Shown here in pieces: positions 42,821 through 50,204 of a stretch of 64,000 nt of DNA. The stretch covers positions 62,001-126,000 of the forward strand of contig JBBDQN010000011.1 of assembly GCA_040905905.1 (NCBI GenBank), written 5' to 3'. Origin of the DNA: JAICND01 sp040905905. Lineage in GTDB: Bacteria; Actinomycetota; Acidimicrobiia; Spongiisociales; ZC4RG35. Within the stretch, counting starts at the first letter, position 1. Each line of letters opens with the position of its first letter. The notes under the pieces are model-generated. The model was given only the letters and a program-made list of their open reading frames with translations. It did not search any database and was not told the DNA's origin. The position numbers and the translations under genes are program-made.

Positions 42821-43672
42821 ATGTTCCCGAGATCATTCGACTACGTGGCTCCGGCGAGCCTCGATGAAGCAGTATCCGCTCTGCAGGGCGCCGGATTCGC
42901 CAAGGTCATGTCGGGTGGCATGAGCCTCCTGCCGCTGATGAAGCTCCGCTTGCTTTCACCCGATCTGGTGGTTGACATAGGCAGGGTGCCCGGCCTCGAC
43001 ATGATTACCGACGGCGGCAATCACGTGGCTATCGGCGCTTTGGTCCGCCATCACACCACAGCGGCTTCAAATCTGGTGCCGGCGGCCCTGCGGACCGCAG
43101 CCGCATGGACAGGTGACGTCCAAGTCCGTAACCGGGGGACCACCTGCGGAGCCGTTGCCCATGGCGACCTGGCAGCCGATCAACCAGCGGCCGTGCTTGC
43201 CCTCGGTGGGACGATTGTTACGCAGGGTCCAGGAGGGACCAGGGAGATCAGTGCCGCCGACTTCTTCCTCGACGCGCTTACGACCGACCTCGCCCCTGAT
43301 GAGATCGTCACCCACATCTGGCTTCCCAAAGCCGGAGGAAGTTCGGGGTACGACAAACTCGGCCGCCGGGGCGGACACACCGACTATGCGGTGGCGGGAG
43401 CTGCCGCCTGGGTCGACCGATCGAACGGGTCGATCACCGATTGTCGGGTCGCTCTCACGGGAGTGGGGGCTAAACCCACGCTTGCTGTGGCAGTTGCACA
43501 AGCGTTGATCGGATCGGATGGATCGGAGGCGGCGATCGCCGCTGCCGCCGATAAAGCTGCAGATGGAGTGACGGTTCTCGAAGACCTCTACGGATCCGTG
43601 GAATACAAGACCCACCTCGCCAAGGTTTTCACCAAACGCGCCCTCACCAAGGCGGTTGCTGGCGCGAGCTAG
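42821..43672 (+). CDS. Molybdenum hydroxylase medium subunit, FAD-binding (CoxM-like)
   Basis: 283 residues. FAD-binding motifs of the xanthine dehydrogenase family: MSGGMSLLPLMKLRLLSPD near the N-terminus and VRNRGTTCGAVAHGDLAAD near 95, then a C-terminal CO_deh_flav_C-like domain. It passes electrons from the iron-sulfur subunit to an external acceptor. GGAG lies nine bases before ATG 42821. The gene order small-large-medium differs from coxMSL of classical CO oxidisers. Confidence 0.92.
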   Translation: MFPRSFDYVAPASLDEAVSALQGAGFAKVMSGGMSLLPLMKLRLLSPDLVVDIGRVPGLDMITDGGNHVAIGALVRHHTTAASNLVPAALRTAAAWTGDVQVRNRGTTCGAVAHGDLAADQPAAVLALGGTIVTQGPGGTREISAADFFLDALTTDLAPDEIVTHIWLPKAGGSSGYDKLGRRGGHTDYAVAGAAAWVDRSNGSITDCRVALTGVGAKPTLAVAVAQALIGSDGSEAAIAAAADKAADGVTVLEDLYGSVEYKTHLAKVFTKRALTKAVAGAS

Positions 43673-43763
43673 GTTTTCGGCGGACTCGGAGGGGCCGCAA
43701 GACCCTTTCGCCACGTGCGGGTACCTCGAGGTTGGCTCTCCCTGCCGGTAGCCTGACTGGGCC

Positions 43764-44645
43764 ATGGTCCCCACCACCGTCGACGAGGTCATCACTCGTA
43801 TGTCCGAACAGGGCTATGTCACCGATCGTGGTTTGGCAGTAGCGATCCTCCTCTCACTCGAATTGGGCCGTCCGTTGTTCCTGGAGGGGGAGGCGGGCGT
43901 CGGAAAAACTGAGGTCGCCAAGGTTCTGGCGGGAATAACCGGGGGGCGTCTGATCAGGCTCCAGTGTTATGAAGGACTCGACGTAAACCATGCCCTGTAC
44001 GAATGGGACTACGCCCGCCAGATGCTGGCAATTCGGTTGATCGAAGCCCGGGGGACGGGTGGAGAGGCATCGGTGGCCGACATCATGAGCCGGGAGTTCC
44101 TCACCCCGCGCCCGCTGTTGTCGGCGGTGGAAGAGGCGGCGGCCGGGTTGCACCCGGTGCTTCTCATTGACGAGCTCGATAGAGCCGACGAAGAGTTCGA
44201 GGCGTTCCTCCTCGAAGTGCTGTCGGACTTCCAGGTCACCATCCCCGAGGTTGGAACCATCAAGGCTGACACTCCGCCGGTGGTTGTGGTCACCTCCAAC
44301 CGCACGCGCGAGATCCACGACGCCCTCAAACGGCGCTGTATATATCACTGGCTCGACTACCCGTCTGTCGAACGGGAGCTGCAAATCCTCCGGTTGAAAC
44401 AACCCGATGTCGATGAGCGTCTGGGTCATCAGCTAGCGCGAGCCATGGCCGATATGCGCTCCTTCGATCTTTTCAAGCCGCCTGGCGTGGCGGAGACGCT
44501 CGACTGGTCGGCCGCCCTCCGGGTCCTCGGAGCTCAGGAGTTGACCCCCGGCATCGTCGACGAGACGCTGGGGGTGGTCCTCAAATACCGCGAGGATCTG
44601 GAGGAGGTCAGAAGAATCGGTGTCGACGCTCTGATCCATCAATGA
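43764..44645 (+). CDS. MoxR-family AAA+ ATPase (CoxD-like)
   Basis: 293 residues. Walker A GEAGVGKTEVA near 43, Walker B HPVLLIDELDRADEEFE near 130, and sensor region VVVTSNRTREIHDALKRRC. MoxR ATPases with VWA partners help insert or sulfurate the molybdenum centre. The partner VWA gene follows after an inserted peptidase gene. TAGCCT lies nine bases before the ATG. Its stop overlaps the peptidase ATG. Confidence 0.92.
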   Translation: MVPTTVDEVITRMSEQGYVTDRGLAVAILLSLELGRPLFLEGEAGVGKTEVAKVLAGITGGRLIRLQCYEGLDVNHALYEWDYARQMLAIRLIEARGTGGEASVADIMSREFLTPRPLLSAVEEAAAGLHPVLLIDELDRADEEFEAFLLEVLSDFQVTIPEVGTIKADTPPVVVVTSNRTREIHDALKRRCIYHWLDYPSVERELQILRLKQPDVDERLGHQLARAMADMRSFDLFKPPGVAETLDWSAALRVLGAQELTPGIVDETLGVVLKYREDLEEVRRIGVDALIHQ

Positions 44646-45856
44646 CGATCGCCCCTCTACTTCTGGTTGGGATCCTCAGTACGACGGTCGTGGCCGTCAG
44701 TGGAACACCTGTGCCCAACGCCTCCGCAGTAGTGCGGGTTACCCAGTCGGGTGGCCTCACCGACGAGACTCAAGCGGCGGTAACCGAAGCCGCCTGGTTC
44801 GCCGGGGCCGACAGTACGGTCCTGCACAGGGTCACCCTGCAGTTGCTACAGGTCTCTCGGGGCGACGCCGCGGTACAAGAACCTCCGCCCGGGTTTGGTT
44901 ATCCGATGCTGATCACCGCGGCCGATCCGACCGCTGCCATCCTTGACCCCGGTGTTCGCAGTGTCTTGGCCCGTGGTCAACTGGTAATGGGTGAGATCAC
45001 CGCTTCTCTGCGGGGAGCCCGAAAAGGCGACGTCGCCAGGATCGAAGGGCTCAATGGTGTCGTGACCGATCTCGTGGTAGGTGCCATCGTTCCCGACTAC
45101 GACCTGGGCTGGAGTGAGATCTGGCTATCGACTGAAGTCGGCAGTCAATTAGGGATCGATCGCCCCCAGGGGATTCTCCTGTGGGGAGGCAACGCGGGAC
45201 GAATAGCTGGGTTGGTGCGCGAGTTCGCGGCTGACGATTCGGTCCGGGTCTCGGTCTCCGGACACGCCCGCAACGACCCCGATGCGGTGTTGCCTGTTGC
45301 TGCCGTTAAACAACGATTCGGCGAGTTCGCGATCAGGCCGGGAGCGGGCGACTCGGTGGTGGTCGATCCCGTCTGGCGGGACCAGTGGATAGTGTCGGTC
45401 GACTTTCCTCTGGTTGGTGTGACCCGCTGTCATCGGATGGTGGTTCCATACGTGCGGGGCGCCCTGGCCGAGATCGAGGCCAGCGGTCTGGCCGACCTCC
45501 TTGATCGTGGGGACTTCCAACTGGCCGGGGGTTGCTACAACCCCCGGCTCAATCGGGGAGGGGACCCCGGGTTCTCGCTGTCTCGCCACTCCTGGGGGAC
45601 CGCCATCGACTTCAACCCCAGCAGCAACCGTTATGGAGAAGAACCGACCATGCCGATGGGGGTGGTCGAGGTCTTTCGGCGCTGGGGTTTTTCCTGGGGG
45701 GGCACCTGGACGGTTCCAGACGGCATGCACTTCGAATGGGTTCGCTTTCCTTCGGAATATGCCGTGAGCTGTTCGTCCTTCGTCCTGGGTAGACCGGGCA
45801 TAGCCTCCGAGGGCGTCGGCTGGATCGTGGAGCCGCGAGCCGCCGGCTGTCCCTGA
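44642..45856 (+). CDS. Secreted M15-family D,D-peptidase-like protein
   Basis: 404 residues. A hydrophobic N-terminal signal (LLLVGILSTTVVAV), a long unassigned middle region, then an M15 zinc peptidase domain: SRHSWGTAIDFNP supplies His and Asp, PDGMHFEWV the third ligand. Relatives trim peptidoglycan stem peptides. It is coupled by ATGA to the MoxR gene upstream and followed one base later by the VWA gene, an unexpected place for a wall enzyme. A role in enzyme maturation is not supported by sequence. Confidence 0.8.
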   Translation: MTIAPLLLVGILSTTVVAVSGTPVPNASAVVRVTQSGGLTDETQAAVTEAAWFAGADSTVLHRVTLQLLQVSRGDAAVQEPPPGFGYPMLITAADPTAAILDPGVRSVLARGQLVMGEITASLRGARKGDVARIEGLNGVVTDLVVGAIVPDYDLGWSEIWLSTEVGSQLGIDRPQGILLWGGNAGRIAGLVREFAADDSVRVSVSGHARNDPDAVLPVAAVKQRFGEFAIRPGAGDSVVVDPVWRDQWIVSVDFPLVGVTRCHRMVVPYVRGALAEIEASGLADLLDRGDFQLAGGCYNPRLNRGGDPGFSLSRHSWGTAIDFNPSSNRYGEEPTMPMGVVEVFRRWGFSWGGTWTVPDGMHFEWVRFPSEYAVSCSSFVLGRPGIASEGVGWIVEPRAAGCP

Positions 45857-45857
45857 G

Positions 45858-46985
45858 GTGCCGACCGCCGCCCTGGCCACGCTGGTGGACTTCACTCATC
45901 GGTTGCGGGCCGCAGGCATCCCGGTCCCGGCTGCGACAGCCGGTGACATGGTCCTGGCGGTGGAGAAGGTTGGGATCGCCTCTGGGACCGATGCCTTCTT
46001 TGCGTTGCGGGCGCTGGCTTGCTGCTCGGTGGAGCATCTGCTGATCTTCGACCGGGTTTTTGTCTCCTTCTTCGGAGCGATGCGCGATCCCTCGATCCAG
46101 TTCATCCGGCCCCGGCCCCGGTCATGGACCATCCGGTCAGCGGGAGAGCGGCCCGACGAGGGCGATGGTGATGAGGTTCGCTCGGCGTCGGTCGGGGCTT
46201 CGGCCATCGAGCGCCTGGGTCGTCGTGATTTCGCCGATCTGACCCCGACCGAAACCGCTCAGGTGCGGCGTCTGATCACCGCGATGTTGTGGTCCCCGGC
46301 TCTTGTCACCAGCCGGCGCCGACAGGCATCAGCCCGCGGCGACCGGCCCGACCTACGGAGGACGTTGCGTCATTCGGTCGGTCCTGACGCCGACCTGATG
46401 CCGCTTGCCTACACCGACCGGAAGTTGCGACGGCGTCCCCTGATCTTCATTGCCGACGTCTCCGGTTCCATGGAGCGGTATTCCGAGATGTTGCTCTACT
46501 TTGCACACGCCGCCCGCGGTCGGCTGGGCAAGGTGGAGGCCTTTGTCTTTTCGACCCAACTCACCCGGATAACTCGCCAACTGTCGCGCCGCGACCCCAC
46601 CAGTGCGATCGCCGAGGTGTCGGCCGCGGTCGATGATTGGTCGAGCGGCACCAAGATCGGTGAGGCGATTGCCCGCTTCAACCAGGAGTGGTCGCGCCGG
46701 GTCACCCGCGGTGGTCCCATCGTGATCATCGTCTCCGACGGGTGGGACCGGGGGGAACCTGAGTTGTTGAACAAAGAAATGTCGCGGCTGCGACGCTCGG
46801 TTCACCGGATCGTCTGGCTGAACCCGCTGGCAGGGAGACCGGGTTTCGCACCGGAGACCAGGGGAATGCAGGCCGCCCTTCCCTTTATCGACGACTTCCT
46901 TCCCGCGGCCAATCTGACCGACCTCACGTCGGTTATCGCGCTTCTAGAGTCGGTCCCGGCCCGGGCACTTCGCCCGGCGATGTGA
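45858..46985 (+). CDS. VWA-domain protein, CoxE-like
   Basis: 375 residues. The C-terminal half is a VWA_CoxE domain with a metal-ion-dependent adhesion motif (FIADVSGSMERYS) and later Thr and Asp residues (TKIGEA, IIVSDGWDRGEPELL). The N-terminal half is a helical DUF1722/VWA-associated region. Works with the MoxR ATPase in cofactor maturation of molybdenum hydroxylases. GTG 45858 follows the peptidase stop by one base. Confidence 0.9.
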   Translation: MPTAALATLVDFTHRLRAAGIPVPAATAGDMVLAVEKVGIASGTDAFFALRALACCSVEHLLIFDRVFVSFFGAMRDPSIQFIRPRPRSWTIRSAGERPDEGDGDEVRSASVGASAIERLGRRDFADLTPTETAQVRRLITAMLWSPALVTSRRRQASARGDRPDLRRTLRHSVGPDADLMPLAYTDRKLRRRPLIFIADVSGSMERYSEMLLYFAHAARGRLGKVEAFVFSTQLTRITRQLSRRDPTSAIAEVSAAVDDWSSGTKIGEAIARFNQEWSRRVTRGGPIVIIVSDGWDRGEPELLNKEMSRLRRSVHRIVWLNPLAGRPGFAPETRGMQAALPFIDDFLPAANLTDLTSVIALLESVPARALRPAM

Positions 46986-47302
46986 GGTGGGTTGTGCGTG
47001 AGGCATTGGACACGTTCCGTCAGTGGCAAAAGGATGGAAAGGGTGTGGCGGTAGCCACCGTGGTCCGAGTCTCGGGGTCCGCACCCCGCCCGATTGGCGC
47101 CAAATTCCTGGTGTCTTCGAATGGTGACATGACAGGCTCGGTATCGGGCGGCTGCGTCGAGAACGACGTCTACCTCCATGCCCAGGAGGTCCTTACATCC
47201 GGTCAACCCCGGTTGGTGACCTATGGGATAGCCGATGCGGAGGCTTTCTCGGTCGGGCTCGCCTGCGGGGGAAGCATTCAGGTCTTGATCGAACGCTGGT
47301 GA
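46982..47302 (+). CDS. XdhC/CoxI N-terminal domain protein
   Basis: 106 residues covering only the XdhC N-terminal domain: VATVVRVSGSAPRPIGAKFLV and GSVSGGCVENDVYLHA, then FSVGLACGGSIQVLIE. This domain binds molybdenum cofactor and the conserved Cys residues lie in GGCVE and LACGG. ATG 46982 or GTG 46994 may start it. The C-terminal Rossmann domain is encoded by the next gene with a GTGA overlap, a split that recurs in actinobacteria. Confidence 0.88.
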   Translation: MRWVVREALDTFRQWQKDGKGVAVATVVRVSGSAPRPIGAKFLVSSNGDMTGSVSGGCVENDVYLHAQEVLTSGQPRLVTYGIADAEAFSVGLACGGSIQVLIERW

Positions 47303-48057
47303 TCGGCCTTCTGGACGCCATCGAACAGTTACAGGCGACCGAAAGGCTCGGGGCCCGTCTCGTGGTGGTATCCGAGGAGGAGCGGGGGGTAGGGGCGGTG
47401 GTCGATGAAAACGGGAACATCCTGGCGGGGACGCTCCCGGTCGGGTCACCGGACGCTCTGCTGGCCGATGTCGCCCAACTGATGAGCCGGGAGAGATCGG
47501 AGACGCTCACCTACGGTCCGCTCGAGGTTTATGTCGAGACAATCGCTCCCCAGCCCCGGCTCGTGATATTCGGGGCAGTCCACATCGGACAGGAGCTGAC
47601 GGCCCTGGCTAGCAGGCTTGGGTACCGCGTGGTGGTGAGCGATGCTCGTGCCTCCTTCTTGACCGGGGACCGGTTCCCGGAGGCGGAGCGTTTGGCGCTG
47701 GGCTGGCCTGACCAGGTCGAGGTCAACTTTGACCGGCGGACATTTGTGGTGGTCTTGAGTCACGATGCCCGCTTCGAAGAGCCCTTGTGGCCGCGTTTGT
47801 TGTCGTCGCCGGTGGCCTACATCGGGGCGATGGGTAGCCGCCTGACGGCCTCCCGGCGACGGGAGCGCCTTCTCGAGACCGGGTTTGCAGTTGATCAGAT
47901 CGATCGCATTCACGGTCCTATCGGTCTCCCGATCGGGGCGGTTGCCCCTGGGGAGGTTGCGGTGGCAATCCTGGCCGAGATGACCAGGGCGCGTTACCGG
48001 GTCGAGGAGCCGATGCAGCTCACGGGGCTGGTGCGGGTGCTTGGCCGCGACGAGTAG
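47299..48057 (+). CDS. XdhC/CoxI C-terminal Rossmann-domain protein
   Basis: 252 residues. A short N-terminal strand region, then the XdhC Rossmann domain: LVIFGAVHIGQELTALASRLG, VVVSDARASFLTGDRF, VVLSHDARFEEP, and AYIGAMGSRLTASRRRERL. With the preceding small protein it reconstitutes XdhC, which protects and delivers sulfurated molybdenum cofactor. Coupled to the upstream gene; its stop lies in the TAGCGT box that precedes the MocA-like gene. Confidence 0.9.
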   Translation: MIGLLDAIEQLQATERLGARLVVVSEEERGVGAVVDENGNILAGTLPVGSPDALLADVAQLMSRERSETLTYGPLEVYVETIAPQPRLVIFGAVHIGQELTALASRLGYRVVVSDARASFLTGDRFPEAERLALGWPDQVEVNFDRRTFVVVLSHDARFEEPLWPRLLSSPVAYIGAMGSRLTASRRRERLLETGFAVDQIDRIHGPIGLPIGAVAPGEVAVAILAEMTRARYRVEEPMQLTGLVRVLGRDE

Positions 48058-48066
48058 CGTCGGCTT

Positions 48067-48654
48067 GTGATTGCGGCTCTAGTCCTGGCGGCAGGTGGTT
48101 CGACGCGGCTAGGGCGCCCGAAGCAGTTGGAGCCTTGGGGAGACACGACCTTGCTCGGTCATGTTCTCCATCTCGTCGAGTTGGCCAAATTCGACGAGCG
48201 GTATCTGGTGCTTGGAGCGCAAACCGACGATGTGCTCGACTCACATGATCTCACCGGATGGACGGTTGTCGAGAACCCCGAGTGGGATCAAGGACTCGCC
48301 TCCTCTTTACGGGCGGGTCTTGACGCTGTCACCCGATTCTCTCGTTCCGGCGAGGTCGCCATCTTTCTCGGCGATCAACCCGATGTCGATCTCGAGGTGG
48401 TGGAACGCCTGATCCAGACCGCTCGCAAGACAAAGAGGCAGGCAGTAGTGCCCAAGTATCGATACATCTGGAGCAACCCAGTGATCTTGAAGAGGCCGTT
48501 GTGGTCGCGATTGATGAGTCTCGATGGCGACGAAGGAGCGAAGAGGCTGTTGCAAGCGCACCCAGAGTGGGTGGAGGAGGTCTGGTTCGAACAACGTCCT
48601 CCCCGGGACGTCGACACCGAAAGAGATGTTGGTGACCTTCGGCCTCGGCAATGA
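48067..48654 (+). CDS. MocA/MobA-like nucleotidyltransferase for molybdenum cofactor
   Basis: 195 residues. Nucleotide-binding motif LVLAAGGSTRLGRPKQLEPWG at the start (shown as its conserved region, residues 5-25 approximately), ENPEWDQGLASSLRAG, and FLGDQPDVDLEVV holding the metal-binding Asp. It attaches CMP (or GMP) to molybdopterin; the CTP form suits xanthine-dehydrogenase-family enzymes. GTG 48067 sits six bases after TAGCGT, a leaderless-type start. Confidence 0.9.
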   Translation: MIAALVLAAGGSTRLGRPKQLEPWGDTTLLGHVLHLVELAKFDERYLVLGAQTDDVLDSHDLTGWTVVENPEWDQGLASSLRAGLDAVTRFSRSGEVAIFLGDQPDVDLEVVERLIQTARKTKRQAVVPKYRYIWSNPVILKRPLWSRLMSLDGDEGAKRLLQAHPEWVEEVWFEQRPPRDVDTERDVGDLRPRQ

Positions 48655-48708
48655 TCGTTTGGTTTAGGTAGAGTCGCCGACCTTCACTTGTTTTTGGTTT
48701 GGAGGATT

Positions 48709-49110
48709 GTGGCTCGAATCGATGAGATCGCCGGCATCGATCCAAGGCTCGCTACCCGGCTGCGCAAGGCCGGCGTTCGCACAACCGAATCGTTGTTGAA
48801 ACGGGCCGGAACCAAGGCTGGGCGTGAACAACTTGCCGTCGAGACCGCCCTGGACTCGGACCAGGTGATGCGCTGGGCCCTGCGGGCCGACATCATGCGC
48901 GTCAAAGGAGTCGGTGGTGAATACGCGGTGCTACTGGAGGCATGCGGCGTCACCACTATTCGTGATCTCCGGCGTCGGAACCCAACGGCCCTGACCGCCA
49001 AACTCACAGATCACAACGGGCGGAAGCAGATGGTGCGACGCCTCCCCACCGAGAACATGGTTACAGCCTGGATTGAAGGTGCCGCCGTAATCGAACCATT
49101 GGTTCGATGA
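48709..49110 (+). CDS. DUF4332 helix-hairpin-helix protein
   Basis: 133 residues. Two helix-hairpin-helix-like segments: IAGIDPRLATRLRKAGVRTTESLL and IMRVKGVGGEYAVLLEACGV with TTIRDLRRRNP after it (shown in parts). DUF4332 proteins are small and of unknown function, probably binding nucleic acid or another protein. GTG 48709 follows TTTGGAGG; the in-frame TTG at 48688 lies upstream of this site and is rejected. It ends at a strong hairpin facing the HBHA-like gene. Confidence 0.75.
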   Translation: MARIDEIAGIDPRLATRLRKAGVRTTESLLKRAGTKAGREQLAVETALDSDQVMRWALRADIMRVKGVGGEYAVLLEACGVTTIRDLRRRNPTALTAKLTDHNGRKQMVRRLPTENMVTAWIEGAAVIEPLVR

Positions 49111-49111
49111 T

Positions 49112-49166
49112 CCGTTCTTGTGACGGTTGACCCGTATATGACCCGGGCCAACCGTCACAAGAACGG
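49112..49166. terminator. 18-bp perfect hairpin between converging genes
   Basis: Arms 49112-49129 and 49149-49166 are perfect inverted repeats (starting CCGTTCTTGTGACGG) around a 19-base loop. They lie immediately after the DUF4332 stop and just before the HBHA-like stop, as expected of a bidirectional terminator. No clear U-tract. Confidence 0.6.
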
Positions 49167-49171
49167 CAGGA

Positions 49172-49687
49172 TCAAGAAGCCTTCTTGGAAGCTGCCTTGG
49201 GGGCAGCAGCTTTCTTCGTGGTTGTCGACTTCTTGGCGGTTGCTTTGGTTGCGGACGCCTTTTTGGCGGCTGCTTTGGGAGCGGCTGCCTTCTTGGGGGC
49301 GGTCGTAGGGGCAGCCTCGGTCTTGATGGTGGTGGTCACGGACGCCTTGCGGGCGGTGGCGGCCTTCTCCGGACGGAAGCTGGCCCGCCAGGTGGCGAGC
49401 ATGTCCTCCAGTTGATCACGCAATCTGCTGACCTGCTCGGAGACTTGTTCAAAGTCGACCTTGGCGGCCAACTCGTCGACCATCTTGCCGTCACTGAGTC
49501 GGCTCACGACCTTCTCACCTTCGGTGGCCCAGACGTTGACCCGCTTGTTGGCGCTCTTGCCGAGACTGTCGGCTTCTTTGCTCAAGGTGGCGCGGATCTC
49601 GGTGACCCGATCTCCGACCTTGCGGGCGGCCACCACTGGCGCACCCACAGCTGCGTAGAGGGCGGTCTTCGCTTTCATGTTTGTCAT
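49172..49687 (-). CDS. HBHA-like protein with Lys/Ala-rich C-terminal tail
   Basis: 171 residues. The N-terminal 110 residues are a helical, coiled-coil-type region (TALYAAVGAPVVAARKVGDR, FEQVSEQVSRLRDQLEDML). The last 60 are Lys/Ala/Thr/Pro-rich with AAPKAAAKKA-type repeats, like histone H1 or mycobacterial heparin-binding hemagglutinin. ATG 49687 overlaps the stop of an XRE regulator (ATGA). In Mycobacterium tuberculosis hbhA likewise follows an XRE gene (Rv0474, from memory). A cell-surface adhesin, lipid-body or nucleoid-binding role is possible. Confidence 0.7.
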   Translation of the reverse strand: MTNMKAKTALYAAVGAPVVAARKVGDRVTEIRATLSKEADSLGKSANKRVNVWATEGEKVVSRLSDGKMVDELAAKVDFEQVSEQVSRLRDQLEDMLATWRASFRPEKAATARKASVTTTIKTEAAPTTAPKKAAAPKAAAKKASATKATAKKSTTTKKAAAPKAASKKAS

Positions 49688-50139
49688 AGCTCCTGTCTTT
49701 CTTGCGTCGTTCCATCCGGTAAACCGGTCACACTGACCAGCGTCCGGTAAAGGTCCAACATCACTTGTTTTTGTCTTGGCGATAGAACAGTGTCGGCCTG
49801 GATCGCATCCACCACCGGGGGAGGGTTGGGCCCCTCTTCGATCAAACCGGCCCTCGTGTAGAGGGTCTCCGCCGAGATCGATAGTGCCCGGGAAAGGCGT
49901 TTCAAGATCTCCGCCGAAGGTTTGCGAACGCCGCGTTCGATCTGGCTGAGATACGGATTTGAGATCCCCGCTCGTTCGGCCAGTCGGCGCAACGAGAGGT
50001 TGGCCCCTTGTCGATGCCACTTGATAAATCCACCGAGGTCGACGGACTTCTCGCCCGCCGCCTCACCCGGATTGGTGTCGCCGGCCTGCTTGCTGTTTCT
50101 GGCCTGATTGCTGTTTCTGGCCTGCTTGCTATCGCTCAC
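49684..50139 (-). CDS. XRE-family helix-turn-helix regulator (Rv0474-like)
   Basis: 151 residues. The N-terminus carries a three-unit SDSKQA-RNSNQA-RNSKQA repeat; the XRE HTH follows at about 35-90 with LSLRRLAERAG, SNPYLSQIERGVRKPS and ALSISAETLYTRAG; the C-terminus is helical. GTG 50139 is the start because a consensus promoter (TTGCAT, 17 bases, TATAAT) ends seven bases upstream, making a leaderless transcript; ATG 50148 would overlap the -10 box. It is coupled to the HBHA-like gene and may control both. Confidence 0.83.
   Translation of the reverse strand: MSDSKQARNSNQARNSKQAGDTNPGEAAGEKSVDLGGFIKWHRQGANLSLRRLAERAGISNPYLSQIERGVRKPSAEILKRLSRALSISAETLYTRAGLIEEGPNPPPVVDAIQADTVLSPRQKQVMLDLYRTLVSVTGLPDGTTQERQEL
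50083..50136. repeat. Three tandem 18-bp units inside the XRE regulator gene
   Basis: Units at 50083-50100, 50101-50118 and 50119-50136; the first two differ by one base, the third diverges over its last bases. Each encodes six residues of the regulator N-terminus. Units 1 and 3 contain GCTTGC on the plus strand, the complement of the GCAAGC repeated in the promoter region. Confidence 0.85.
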
Positions 50140-50146
50140 AAGGCGC

Positions 50147-50175
50147 ATTATATAGCAAGCTGCGTGCAAATGCAA
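50147..50175 (-). promoter_or_regulatory. Consensus vegetative-type promoter of the XRE regulator
   Basis: On the minus strand: -35 TTGCAT (50170-50175), a 17-base spacer, and -10 TATAAT (50147-50152), followed seven bases later by the GTG start. Three GCAAGC copies (starting 50155, 50172 and 50184) overlap or flank it, suggesting autoregulation. Confidence 0.75.
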
Positions 50176-50177
50176 GC

Positions 50178-50197
50178 ACCCTAGCAAGCACTAGGGT
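50178..50197. promoter_or_regulatory. Palindrome upstream of the XRE promoter
   Basis: ACCCTAG (50178-50184), 6-base spacer, CTAGGGT (50191-50197). It lies just upstream of the -35 box and just after the stop of the SufR-like gene. It could be an operator or a weak terminator for the gene at 50205. Confidence 0.4.
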
Positions 50198-50204
50198 CAT
50201 GGGC

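Noticed and set aside
46982..48057. XdhC as a frameshifted or broken gene
   Set aside because: The two parts overlap cleanly by GTGA, each has a complete domain, and split XdhC genes recur in actinobacteria, so this is a normal two-gene form.
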